From Bipolaris cookei (lineage: Eukaryota; Ascomycota; Dothideomycetes; Pleosporales; Pleosporaceae), in contig NRSV01000067.1 of the NCBI GenBank assembly GCA_002286855.1, forward strand, positions 62,001-126,000: a stretch of DNA of 64,000 bases, given 5' to 3'. A model generated the notes under the pieces. That model did no database searches. It worked only from the letters and a program-made list of their open reading frames with translations, and was not told where the DNA came from. Shown piece by piece: positions 1 to 9,904 of the stretch. Both the position numbers and the translations under genes were made by a program. Each line of letters starts with the position of its first letter. The stretch's first letter is position 1.

Positions 1-33
1 AGACTTGACGAGTTTTGCCGTACCGCTTCAGGC

Positions 34-279
34 TTATATGTTGTATTGCAGCTGCATCACTACGGTAAAATTAGTGAATCCTTGTCGAGTTTGTACGGAG
101 AAACGTCTGACATTGACCAGACACACCTCACAAGATGTCTCCACCTTGACTGTGGCTAGGATTACGCCGTCGTGTCCGCGGTTGCATTTTTGTTGGATCA
201 TTTGGCCTTTGGGACATAGCTGTTGGAAGATCATCTGCGTATGTCCGCATTGGTGAGTGTAGGCGTGGTAGAAGCACAT
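34..279 (-). CDS. Small Cys/His-rich hypothetical protein
   Basis: The reading frame from the first ATG gives 81 residues; it stays open upstream to 402 but without an ATG. The N-terminal half is rich in Cys and His, with a YHAYTHQCGHT segment followed by spaced cysteines (QLCPKG, QQKCNRGHDG, SCEVC). That spacing could bind a metal and looks like small secreted or nuclear proteins of unknown role in Dothideomycetes, but I cannot name a family. There is no signal peptide and no membrane segment. The C-terminal third has no cysteines. It could be one exon of a larger gene. Function unknown. Confidence 0.35.
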   Translation of the reverse strand: MCFYHAYTHQCGHTQMIFQQLCPKGQMIQQKCNRGHDGVILATVKVETSCEVCLVNVRRFSVQTRQGFTNFTVVMQLQYNI

Positions 280-2405
280 GCTATATGTCGGTTTCGACCG
301 TTGAAATCTGAATGTGCTACTAGCGAGAGTGTTGGCTGTAGTGAAGTTGCGGCTTGTTGAATCTGACGTTATAAAGCAGTATGAAAAAGTGAATTTCTGC
401 AAAGGTTTAGCTCGAGCGACGCTTGTTTGCGAATGGTGAAAGAGCTAGCACTCTTTGCCGCTCATGAAAGATGGATCGGAGTCGTACTGGCTGAAAATTG
501 GTAGGTTGTAATACAGATTAGTTCCCCTAAAAAAGCGTATGTGAAAGTAAGTTGCAATATACAAGTGGCTCTACAGAATGAGAAACTTAGAGTGTGCAAG
601 ATGGCTCGAATGAGGACCGGTGCCGTGTTCGGTTCTTATGTGCATTTTTTGACCTATTTGTCTCGCCAGGTGTTCTTCGCATTGGGCGCAATCGTCTTTT
701 GTTCCTCGTGTTGTGCAGTTTGATGTATGAAAACTACCAAACAATCAGGATCCATCAGCCTCGCCTAACAGTGCTGAACAATCCGTTCTTGGAGACAATG
801 GATAAAAAGATTTCACCTCGGGAAGAGCCGGATGGAAGGTAGATGGCCAATCACCATGAGATGTACAGGACGAAGTCGCACAGAGTCGTTGGGCAGTAGG
901 ATGATGCCTCTTTTGACTTGAGTTGTTGTTGCGGGAAGGCGGCTTCATCATGTTGTAAGCGACAGCGGAACATCCGGGTAGGTGAGTACAAGGTAACTAG
1001 TTGAAGAGCCATGTTCCACAAACGCATGCTTGTTAGCACCAATGGCTGTTCTGGGAGATGGACAAACATAGGTCTCCGCCATAATGGACATTGTTTTCTC
1101 AGACTTGTAGCACTAGAGTAGCTAACACGGAAGTTTGTCGTTTGATTCGCGAGACTAAGCGTTTATTCGCGTATGTTATGATTTTACGGGTCCCGTCTGA
1201 CCGTGCGGATGCAACAGGCAAGGGAATGCTTGTGGAATTTTCCTGATCGGGAACCAAGGCTAGGGTGTCATAGGTGCTATCGAGATCGAATCTATTGTAG
1301 GTGTCTGAAGGAAATGAGTCTGCTCCCGGCCGCGATCCGTCGGCATTCTTGAGCAGCCAAGACATTGAGGTAGGTCCGTCTTGTCTAGCATGTTCCGTGT
1401 CATATTTTCAGAGCATGTACATATTTTGAGGGGGGGCTGGGGTAGGTGACGAAGCTTGATGTTTGCGAGGTATCGATAACATTCAGGCTAGTGTTTTCTG
1501 AAGCATTGTACCCAATCAGGGCATGGTCTCACCGCTAATTCGGGTGGAGTCACTGGGGAGAAGAAGGCGGTGCCAGTCCTGCTTGGGAGTACAGATGACG
1601 AGACGACAATAGCCTCGTGGCTGTCGATAGCTGCCAGGTGCGGAGAAGAGGGCTGGTGGTGTGCTGGTAGGGAGGTAGAGACAAGCGCGGCTCCATGGGC
1701 ATTTTAGCCTTGTAGCTCGCTGCATCGCCAGCTGGGGACGTGCGGACTGCCTCGGGTCAACTTGTCGGTCGAGGAGAAAAGGACGCCAGGGACATGGAGG
1801 CTTCTTTGCGTGGGCATCGTCAGCGTGCATGCAGCTAGGCTCCACCGTGGGGTTGGAGGCCCCATGAGAAGCGGACAGTGACGATGCTCAGCAGGGCGGC
1901 GAGGGTCGCTTGTAGCTGAGTGTCGAGGATGTGTGTAGCCCCAAAGCGGGCGGCGTGGCCATGGTGGCATAACTACTACTACATAGAGGACATACTATTA
2001 ACAGGATGAGGCGGTGGAACGATGCGCTGGCAAACGGGTGTGGTGGTTCGTCGGAGACGCAGCTGCGGCACAGCCCTGCAGGTGTGTATAGGTAGCGCAG
2101 CGACGAGAGCAAAACTGACGTCGGTTGAGGGACAGCTGGCAACGCCTTGGCTGGAGTTGTTACGGGAAATGCAACCTGCAGCCCGGCGTGTATGTACGGA
2201 CATTGATACAGGTTAGCGGAGGAGCTGGACGCTTGACACGTAGCCCACCATGGCTCGCCTGTCTGCCTATTGATGCTGGACCGGCTGCACTGCGTCTCCA
2301 CGACGCCGGGTGCGTTGAGCGGGTTCATTAATACTAGCAGCCGTTTCCCTCGGGTTCGCCCTGCGATTCTTCTCTTTTTGCAGCCGTTGTCATCCTGGGT
2401 GATCG

Positions 2406-2437
<32 letters not shown>

Positions 2438-3423
2438 ATCGCTGTCGCTGTCACTGTCACTGTCTGCGCGCAATTGCTCTGCGCACATTTGCTCGCTGTC
2501 CTCAACACCAAGCCCTCGACCATCGCAGCATCACCAAAAAAACTTCCCGCCATCGCTCGCACCCAGCCCTGCGCATCCCGTAGCTCTCGTTGCAGTCATT
2601 GAGCGCGCGGCCAGGTCCGCCTGCTCGGCCGCGTCCCAGAGAGCTGCACTGACCGTAGCGGCCACACCGCCTGCCGACGTCACGGCCCTTTAAAGCGGTC
2701 GCATAGCCTGGCGCGCTGGGCATGAGAAATGCGCTGTCTGAGACATCAGGTCTACTACTTCTGCCAGCATCTCTGCATCTCTCCATCGACGCCAGACGTC
2801 TGCTAGTCCGCCGCACAGAGGGCCCTGCGTTGCCAGCCCCACTGCGCGCTTCCATTGGCTCGTTCAGCACGCCAACCGCCGAATAAGAAAAGGGCACTGG
2901 GCCCGAATCACGACATTCGCTCCGCCTACCCTGATAGAGACATTTCCATTTCAAGTGAGCTTTGCTACGCCATGTGGCAGGTTAGCACTCGACTACGTCG
3001 CTGACAGTTGTCCCAGACGTCACTCATAGTCTACCTACCCGAGCTTCCTATTCACCATTACCATCACTACCACCACCACTACGCCCACCTCAACAATTCC
3101 CCTCCCGCCTATATCTATACCACACGCCATTCTGCCATGGTCATCACCATATCCATCGTCGTCGCCTAGTCAACAAATCTCCGAACAGCGCTTCCCAGAT
3201 TGGTGCGTCATCACGGGAATCGACCTTCACCCATACAAGCGACGCGCACGGACGCCCGGTCAGAAGTGGACACTCATCGATTGGCCAGCACTCGTTGCTC
3301 TGGTTTCAAGTCTTACTTCGACTCGCCGCCATCATCCCAAGGTATCGTCGGTCTGCCTGGGCCGGGCTGCACTGTGTCTATCGTCTAGGAGATACAGCGC
3401 GACGGTCCGGGTTGGCTGTTCCG
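280..3423. other. Long intergenic stretch, no convincing gene
   Basis: About 3.1 kb without a reading frame of credible composition. The open frames present are short, biased and overlap each other on both strands. The last 500 bases are pyrimidine-rich with CACCAC and CCATCA runs, which is typical of a fungal promoter and 5' leader for the gene starting at 3598. A hexamer microsatellite lies at 2401-2466. Nothing else recognised. Confidence 0.6.
2401..2466. repeat. GCTGTC hexamer microsatellite
   Basis: About ten tandem copies of GCTGTC, with a few copies changed to GCTATC and CACTGTC at the right end. It produces an artificial Ala/Val or Thr/Ala repeat in every open frame that crosses it. 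A related GTCGCT tract occurs near 17029-17078. Confidence 0.9.
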
Positions 3424-3581
3424 GTAAGTGAGGACGAGGGCAAGGTTTCCATCATCACTCCACCAAGATAGCCCCTGTATACAATACATGCTCCGCGTAC
3501 CTCCGATTACTCCTGCCATCAGTGCCTTGTTGCCATCACCGCCCCTTTTCGTTGCGTCCCCAGACTTACGACCTTTGACAG
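3424..3581 (+). other. Candidate 5'UTR intron of the 14-3-3-like gene
   Basis: A strong donor (CCG|GTAAGTG) and a TTTGACAG acceptor lie just before the ATG at 3598, giving a 158-base intron in the leader. A second acceptor, CCCCAG, ends at 3562. Predicted from splice signals only. Confidence 0.4.
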
Positions 3582-3597
3582 ACGACATTGCTGAAAG

Positions 3598-5175
3598 ATG
3601 GCTTCTCTAGACTTTGATCAGAAGTTTCTCGGGCGAATAGCCAAACAAACAGAGGAGTCCAATCCCTTCTTGTCAAGCGCCCTCTACCAGATCTTGGGTC
3701 TGTCGGTGCTCCTAGCCCGGAGGCTCATCCGTGCCAGAAAGCTCCGCAAGCTAGATACTAGTCGAGATACTCCCTCACTCTCAGCCTATCAGCATATACT
3801 ATGGATGTCCCGCGAGGGCCTGTCCATACTAGAACTATATGTTCTTCCCTATGCTCAGGATAACCAGCATGGACCAGAGTGCAGAGTATTGAGCGTCAAA
3901 TTACGAGCAAGCTTCTATCACATCTTCTGTCTCTTCCACAACCAGCCACCCGTCACTGCGACCAACATGGCGAGCACTGATCCTCGTTACCCAGGCGCAC
4001 CTCAGCCACTCTCACCTAAGAACGGCAATACTCACGGTCGCAAGACAGATTCAGGCCTATCGCCCCCTTCGAAACGATCGGGTAAACAACCGGTACTGCG
4101 TGAGCCCGTCGATTCCATCGTGTCCGAGACATCATTCGTCACGAATCCATATGCTGCAGGAGGTCCAGTTGGTACTCCCTCACCAGGGCCACCCATCAAC
4201 GCGCCTCCAGGCCTCAACCCCATTCCCATTCCGCAGCCCTCGTCTTTTATCCTTCCACCTCTCAACTTTGTACCCTTGGCGAGTGGATACTTTACGACTG
4301 CCACGCAGTATGCCACTTCCTTTCTGCCTGGCTCGCATCCTTTGAGATTGTCCGTCGCGCTTGAGCACAGTGCATTCTTGTGGGACTGTCTTCACGACCA
4401 CGACGGATCCCGACGCGTCGCTCGACGTGCGATCAAGGATGTTTACCGCGCACAGGAAGCCATGGATGATACCGAGTTTGAGGACGCTGCCGAGCTCGTG
4501 GGTATTCTGGGGCGAATGATGAAGCGTAAGAGCTGGGAAGGCACACCACGCGTTGGGGGAATGGCAAGTCCGGAACCTACTGCACAGCCCGCTGCACAAG
4601 CAAGCGGTTCGGAAACAGCAACTCGAGCTGCTGCCTCTTCCACACAGCGTACTCAACAAAACAGTAAAAGGGTTGCTGAAGGGCCCCCTCTGGCAGACGT
4701 CTTGATACCTCCACGATCATCAAGTGCCACGCGCAGTCGAGCAAACACGGCGAGCAAGTCTGCTCCTCGCCAGAGAGAAAGCAGCAGTCACGAAGGGACA
4801 CCCAAGTCGAGTTCACGTCGGCATTCGGGAAGTAGCAGCAGAGACGGCACTCCCCGTGCGAAACACATCAGTGTAGAAAGCGGTGCCAGTACAACGCCTC
4901 GTGCGCCGCAAGGAAGTTCCATTCGCTCGCCTAAAACGCCATCTACAGTTCGGACTTCACACCGAACGTCGGATAGTGCCGGCTCCTCGAAAGGAACACC
5001 GGTGGCAGGGACCTCAACGCCCTTGACCCAAAGTGCAGCTGCAACACTTGTTTCCGAAAACATGCGCAACTCGCCATCGCTCCGGCGCTCACCCCCCATC
5101 CTATACCCACCCGAACAATACGGCCCGCGCTACTCACCCTCGCAAGAGAGCTCATACCCGAGACAACGGAGGTGA
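3598..5175 (+). CDS. Divergent 14-3-3-like domain protein with Ser-rich tail
   Basis: A single-exon protein of 525 residues. Residues 1-118 resemble the first five helices of 14-3-3: an ARR motif at 40-42 matches the helix-3 arginines, LELYVLPYA at 78-86 matches SLLEKFLIPNA, and RVLSVKLRASFYHIF at 96-110 matches the helix-5 strip. A Pro/Ser-rich insertion fills about 119-222. Residues 223-312 resume the fold; LPGSHPLRLSVALEHSAF at 243-260 matches the family signature that contains THPIRLGLALN. The usual phosphopeptide contacts are changed: the helix-5 Arg-Tyr pair reads His108-Ile109 and the helix-7 Asn reads Glu256. From 313 on the tail is low-complexity Ser/Thr/Pro with many SxxGTP repeats, likely phosphorylated. 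Canonical 14-3-3 proteins are about 250 residues and bind phosphoserine. This one is probably a scaffold that has lost or altered that binding. The fold assignment is by eye. Confidence 0.7.
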   Translation: MASLDFDQKFLGRIAKQTEESNPFLSSALYQILGLSVLLARRLIRARKLRKLDTSRDTPSLSAYQHILWMSREGLSILELYVLPYAQDNQHGPECRVLSVKLRASFYHIFCLFHNQPPVTATNMASTDPRYPGAPQPLSPKNGNTHGRKTDSGLSPPSKRSGKQPVLREPVDSIVSETSFVTNPYAAGGPVGTPSPGPPINAPPGLNPIPIPQPSSFILPPLNFVPLASGYFTTATQYATSFLPGSHPLRLSVALEHSAFLWDCLHDHDGSRRVARRAIKDVYRAQEAMDDTEFEDAAELVGILGRMMKRKSWEGTPRVGGMASPEPTAQPAAQASGSETATRAAASSTQRTQQNSKRVAEGPPLADVLIPPRSSSATRSRANTASKSAPRQRESSSHEGTPKSSSRRHSGSSSRDGTPRAKHISVESGASTTPRAPQGSSIRSPKTPSTVRTSHRTSDSAGSSKGTPVAGTSTPLTQSAAATLVSENMRNSPSLRRSPPILYPPEQYGPRYSPSQESSYPRQRR

Positions 5176-6633
5176 CTAGTAGAGACGGGTCGGGAAAAGC
5201 AAAGAAAGATGGAAGTGCAATGGACCGAGGGCTACCGGGAAGCCGACATTGTGCTTCTGCCATCGACACAGCCTTCGTCGGTTTCCTCCACACCCGTGAA
5301 CTTTGCGGATTCCTCGTACCCAGAGTATCCTATCAAGTTTCGCATCTAGCTTTTGTCAGGATGCACGTGCATATACCTCCCCCTTGCAGCGAAAGCAGAC
5401 GAACTTGCCACCTCCATCATCCCCTCCCGTCGCAAATGTACAAAAAAAGGCATACCCCTTGGATTCGTGTGTCCACGATCCAGCTCCGACATACTCATAC
5501 CTTTGTCGTACCCTTGGCACTTTGTCGTCGTTTTGTACCATAACAAACAGTTGTTGATTGGGCGTATATACTTTGTTTTCTCTCTCTCTCTCTCTCTCTT
5601 CCTTTTTCACCCCCAACCGCATGTGTTTGCACTCTTGCATTGTAGCATACAGGAATTCGTTCGTCAAGAGTATAGCTTTTTTTCTTGTGAAGATAAAAAT
5701 GGGAAGCGGACTCCGGCTGCATAATAATGTCTTGTACTTTTTTCTTTTCTGCCATTTGTTTTTCTGTTCCGTTGGCGCTGGAGGTATTTGAGAACTCGCG
5801 CCTGTAGCATTAAATAGGGTGGCCGTAATGATACCATTGTGTTGGTTTGCGCCTTTTTTGTAGATTTGAACATGGAAATCGAAGTAGTAATTGTTCATTT
5901 AGCTCTTTTGCATCTCTCTATGAATGCTTGTAATAATTTGTGGTGTTTCTAACCCTGACACTACCCTTGACCCGAACCCTACATGTCTTCGCTCCCCCCA
6001 CTCCACAGGAAACAGAACCGCACAAACAAAGCGATTAACTCGTGCTATGATATGACCATGACAATTGCACAAAGAAATAACTTTCTCAGACTTTAATTGC
6101 CATTTTGTGATTTTCCGACTTTCGAGTCGGGCGATTCCCATCACTTTCTTGAACCTGCGAAGACTAAATTTCCATACTCCCTAGTTCTTAACATAAAGGG
6201 AAAAAAACTAGTTAGTATTCAAGAGACAATTGTTGTATACCAAGCCTCTATGTCGGAAATAAATTTGTCTGATGAGTTTCTATGTTGTAAACCCTGCCCT
6301 TGGCCTAGTCCCACCCAATTACCGCACAAAGCGAACCCGCACTTCCCCACGCCACCCATCCCTCGCTAATGGAGAACCTAAATAATTCCCGGCTAGCTCT
6401 ACCAATTCCCGCATTAAAAAATTGATAGGAACCCCACATCGTGCTTTTTTTTCAACAATATATAATTTCTAATTTTCGCTGCTTCCATCAATTCAACAAC
6501 AAAGTTCTTCTTTGTTACAGCGAAATGCGTACAACCACACCAGCCCAACCAATTAATCAAGAGTTCGCTCCTACTCGATTGAGTTGAGATGGAAGGTACG
6601 ACATCCGCTCCATCCCTTGCAGGGAGGCAACAA
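5176..6633. other. Intergenic region, 3'UTR and tRNA upstream flank
   Basis: Contains the 3' end of the 14-3-3-like transcript, a (CT)n tract at about 5579-5600 and AT-rich sequence up to the tRNA gene. Open frames here are short and of poor composition. No gene recognised. Confidence 0.6.
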
Positions 6634-6720
6634 GGTCGCTTAGCTCAGTTGGTTAGAGCGTGGTGCTAATAGGTTTCCTATGATACGCCAAGGTCGCGAG
6701 TTCGACCCTCGTAGTGACCA
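6634..6720 (+). tRNA. tRNA-Ile (anticodon AAT) with 13-nt intron
   Basis: An 87-base gene that folds as a tRNA. The acceptor stem GGTCGCT pairs with AGTGACC (one G-U pair) and the discriminator base is A6720. The A box reads TTAGCTCAGTTGG and the T arm is GCGAG-TTCGACC-CTCGT. The anticodon stem TGGTG/CGCCA closes a CTAATAA loop with anticodon AAT at 6668-6670. A 13-base intron (6672-6684) sits after position 37, the standard place for eukaryotic tRNA introns. CCA is not encoded. It decodes AUU and, after deamination of A34 to inosine, AUC. Confidence 0.95.
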
Positions 6721-6726
6721 TTCTTC

Positions 6727-6734
6727 TTTTTTTT
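6727..6734 (+). terminator. RNA polymerase III terminator
   Basis: A run of eight T residues starts six bases after the tRNA discriminator base; runs of four or more T stop Pol III. Confidence 0.85.
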
Positions 6735-7673
6735 GGCTTTTGCAATTCTATATAGGATTGCTGTTGTTGTCATCTTTTTTCGCTTGCCGATCTTCTAATA
6801 TCATTTGCACGTTTCAAACATTTACATTTCTTTTCATTGGGAGGATACTACGTGCGAGGATATAGTTTATTTTTTTAGTGCGTTCTACAAAATGTGAGGA
6901 TGTCCGTATAAGTAATAAGGTTACAGCGATCGGATAGCTCAGAAGCTCTACCCCGCACACAGCAGAGAGCATAAGAAGAGAACCTTGTACGCACATAGAT
7001 AGGTAATACAAACAAGAATTTTGAATACACACACTTGTCTTTTGCGAACCATTTTGCATTCGTGCAAACCCTCTTTAGCCCCGCGTGCACATGCTTCGTA
7101 TCTTGCTGTTTGCACCCGGTTCACGCTTATGCTAGCTAGCTACAGATCCCATTCAACAGAGGAAAAAAAAATACAGTATCCAAAGTAAACCTCTCCATTC
7201 ATCCCCTTCTCCTTAAACAACAACACAACGCCTTCTTCCATTTCTTACTTTCCCCCTGTGCACTGCGCCCATCGTCTTCTTGTGCAGGACTCTGGATCAC
7301 GTGTCAGTTATCTCTTGCAAGAACGCGAGCAACGGGGGATGAAGCGGGGTCATACACTGCTACTCCCATTTCCCTGCTGTCCAAGACGGCCTGAGGACTG
7401 GAGCGGAAGTATTATCTGGGTTTCTTCGCTTGTATAAAGGTCGTGGTGTAGTGATGGCGGCGGTGTGGTGTCGAGCAGTGGACGCATATCTGTATCTTCC
7501 TGGTGACTGACGGCGTGCCTGGGCTTCCTGTTTCGTTGGTGTCGGAAGGGATTGCGGACTCGATGCGATATGGATGCATGAGGTCTTTGGTGTTTCCTCG
7601 GGGCCCAGGCGAATACGACTCGTCGTTTTGGTAGCGATATTGCTATTATCTTCTTGCAGGGTGACTTGGAAGG
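6735..7673. other. Intergenic region
   Basis: AT-rich near the tRNA, then mixed sequence. An antisense open frame of 105 codons at 7360-7677 lacks a convincing start and has Pro/Thr/Arg bias, so it is not called. Nothing else recognised. Confidence 0.5.
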
Positions 7674-8024
7674 TCATTCGACAGGATGCTTCTTCTCCTT
7701 TGTATTTTTTGTATTCAGCATTTTAGTCTCTTCTCTTGCTTCATCATCTCCTGTCGTTTCCCGCACTTCCACCTTCATTCTCTTGCTGTCCTTGCCATAC
7801 TCGCGTGTACCATCCATACTGCTCTTCAGCGCCCCTGCCACTACCGTCCGCGTAGGCGGTCTTGCAACAATATCTTCATATACAAGCTTCTCTTTGAACC
7901 AGTAGGGCGTCGAGCTTCCGGTTGCACGCCGCGCTTCAAAGTACTCTCTATCGTCGGGGTAGCAATCGAAGCCCAGCAGGTAGAGTGTTGGGTTTGGAGG
8001 CTTGTGGGTGGACGGTTGTGTCAT
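7674..8024 (-). CDS. Hypothetical protein, 116 residues
   Basis: Starts at an ATG (MTQPSTHKPP) and is open for 116 residues. The first half has ordinary globular composition with aromatic residues (TLYLLGFDCYPDDREYF, STPYWFKEKLVYED). The second half is charged and rich in Lys, Glu and Thr. No signal peptide, membrane segment or known motif is visible. It could be a short gene or an exon; the ORF extends 43 codons upstream without a better start. Function unknown. Confidence 0.35.
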   Translation of the reverse strand: MTQPSTHKPPNPTLYLLGFDCYPDDREYFEARRATGSSTPYWFKEKLVYEDIVARPPTRTVVAGALKSSMDGTREYGKDSKRMKVEVRETTGDDEAREETKMLNTKNTKEKKHPVE

Positions 8025-8461
8025 GTTCGGGGTTAAAAAAACGAGATTTGCTTCAGAGTTACGATTGGGTTTATATAATTGGGGATCCGGTTTGCGTGAA
8101 GAGGAAGGCGGTACAAAAGTTCCTTTAGGATTGTAGAGTTTCAGGTATAGCAAGCATGTTCTACAAACTGTGCGGTCGCGGTCAGTGTAGAGATCTAATC
8201 AGTACCTGCACTGCACCATGGTACACTGTATCTCAAATTTTTGTCGCACGAGTCTCGAGTGCGGGCTTCATGGGTATAGAGCCATTTCATACCGAACCAA
8301 TACATCATGAACATAAAGGAAACATGCCACATAAGTAGGTCATGACATTGTATTGATGTGATTGATATGACAACACCCAATGCTGTGGAACCAAAGCTCC
8401 ACGACAACTATCAGAAAACATATCCCTGAACAATAGGGAATGGCAGGCACACAAGTTCAGT
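8025..8461. other. Intergenic region
   Basis: A 437-base spacer between the end of the dehydrogenase gene and the start of the hypothetical ORF. No feature recognised beyond presumed 3'UTR and promoter. Confidence 0.5.
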
Positions 8462-9504
8462 TTATGCCAATTTCCCTGGCACAAAAGGCAGACCCCCACT
8501 CAAGCCACCATCCACAGCCCAAGCCTGCGCATTGACATAGCTTGCTTCATCACTTGCTAGGAACAATACAGCCCGCGCAATCTCATCCGGCTGGCCTCCT
8601 CTCCGCAGCGGGTTCAGCTGCCCAATCTTCTTCTCGCTTCCCCTCTTCCTCGCTGCATCGTACGTGCCCCTGGTCATACCCGTTTCAATAAGCCCAGGGC
8701 AGATAGCGTTGCAGCGGATACCCGATCCGGTAAGCTGGTAGGCGCAGGTCTGCATCAGGTTGATAACTGCAGCCTTGGAGGCGGCATAGTCGGTAGGACC
8801 GGCATTCGAGCGCAGGCCTGCTACACTTGCAGTGGCGATGATGCTGCCGCTGGGGTACGGTTTTTGGTCTGAGGTCTTGAGCATTGCACGAGAAGCGTAT
8901 TTGGCCGCCAAGAACACGGACAGGGCGTTCGTGCGCATCATGTTCATGAAGCCTTCGGTGGTTTCCTCCCAGAATACTCGGCCAGAGACTATTCCTGCAT
9001 TGGCGAAGAAGACATCAAGACGGCCATAGGTATCCAACGCATCTTGACAGATCTTTTGGACAGCAGCTTCGTCTGCAGCATCAAATTGACGAGTGTGCAC
9101 ATCTGTTGAAGGATACAGCGCGTTGAGTTGGCGCTTGTGCTTTTCGAGATGAGAGTCTGAAAAGTCGCAAATATAGATTGCGCGGGCGCCATGGCGCGCA
9201 AATTGGTGCGCACTGGCGCGGCCGATACCGATTTCAGAGTTTGCGCCTAGAGTAGTGTTAGACATGACACTCAGTTGTGATGATGGTTGCGCGTACCAGT
9301 GACGATAATGACCTTGCCTTTGACCCGTCTGAAACGAATGTCAGCCCAGCTCAGATGCGTACCATAGTATGCCTCCTCTCATACTCACTGGTCTCCCAAG
9401 TCGCCAGCTACACTTCTGATCCCGCGCATACCCTCAAACGACTCGGTCTCGGGCATGGGCTCGGAAAGCTCCTTGCTCACACCCTCCTGCTTGACTCTTG
9501 CCAT
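8462..9504 (-). CDS. Short-chain dehydrogenase/reductase (SDR), three exons
   Basis: An NAD(P)-dependent oxidoreductase of the classical SDR family; the substrate cannot be read from sequence. Model: exons 9504-9389, 9328-9297 and 9246-8462, with introns of 60 and 50 bases (donors GTGAGT and GTACGC, acceptors TTTCAG and CTCTAG), giving 310 residues. The splice sites are fixed by the Rossmann motif, which is split across exons: VTGANSEIGIG at 48-58. Further motifs are NAG at 132-134, Ser190, and the catalytic YAASK with Tyr203 and Lys207. The C-terminus carries the usual CPGLIETGM and VDGGLSGG segments. A 40-residue N-terminal extension before the Rossmann fold has no clear targeting signal. 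The ATG at 9504 is the first in frame. SDRs of this type are usually cytosolic enzymes of about 250-300 residues. Confidence 0.88.
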
Positions 9505-9904
9505 AGAATCAGGCATTGTGTATGTAATCAGAAAAATATGGAAAAGCTATTTGGATAGGACAGCAAGGGTGGTGGATGTTCAAAGTCGCAGACTCAGTGC
9601 TGTAGAAATGGTGATGAGGTTGCGGAGTTGGACGCGGAGGTTAGAGAAATCCGGGGAAGATGCCGAGGTACCTAGGCAATACGAGCATGGTTTCCGGGTA
9701 CGCGATCTTACCGGCTGTTGAGAGGCGCATGGTGCCACTCGCCAACACTTGGTAGTAACTTCATCGAGCACAGTTGAGAGTACATTCAGTTCCAACGCAT
9801 GGTATTTGCCTACATGACTCAGTCCGAATGCTACAACAACGGCAATTGCCTGCGCAACATAACACTGTTCTACATTCACGTTACTATTACAAGACAAGTC
9901 TGCT
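9505..9904. other. Intergenic spacer
   Basis: A 400-base stretch between the 5' end of the dehydrogenase and the 3' end of CLF1. It holds the SDR promoter and the CLF1 3'UTR; no gene seen. Confidence 0.5.

Noticed and set aside
2401..2466. Tandem repeat resembling a CRISPR array
   Set aside because: Six-base units without spacers in a eukaryotic genome; it is a microsatellite.
1888..2562. 224-codon minus-strand frame
   Set aside because: Includes an Ala-Thr repeat that is only the translated GCTGTC microsatellite; no conserved segment.
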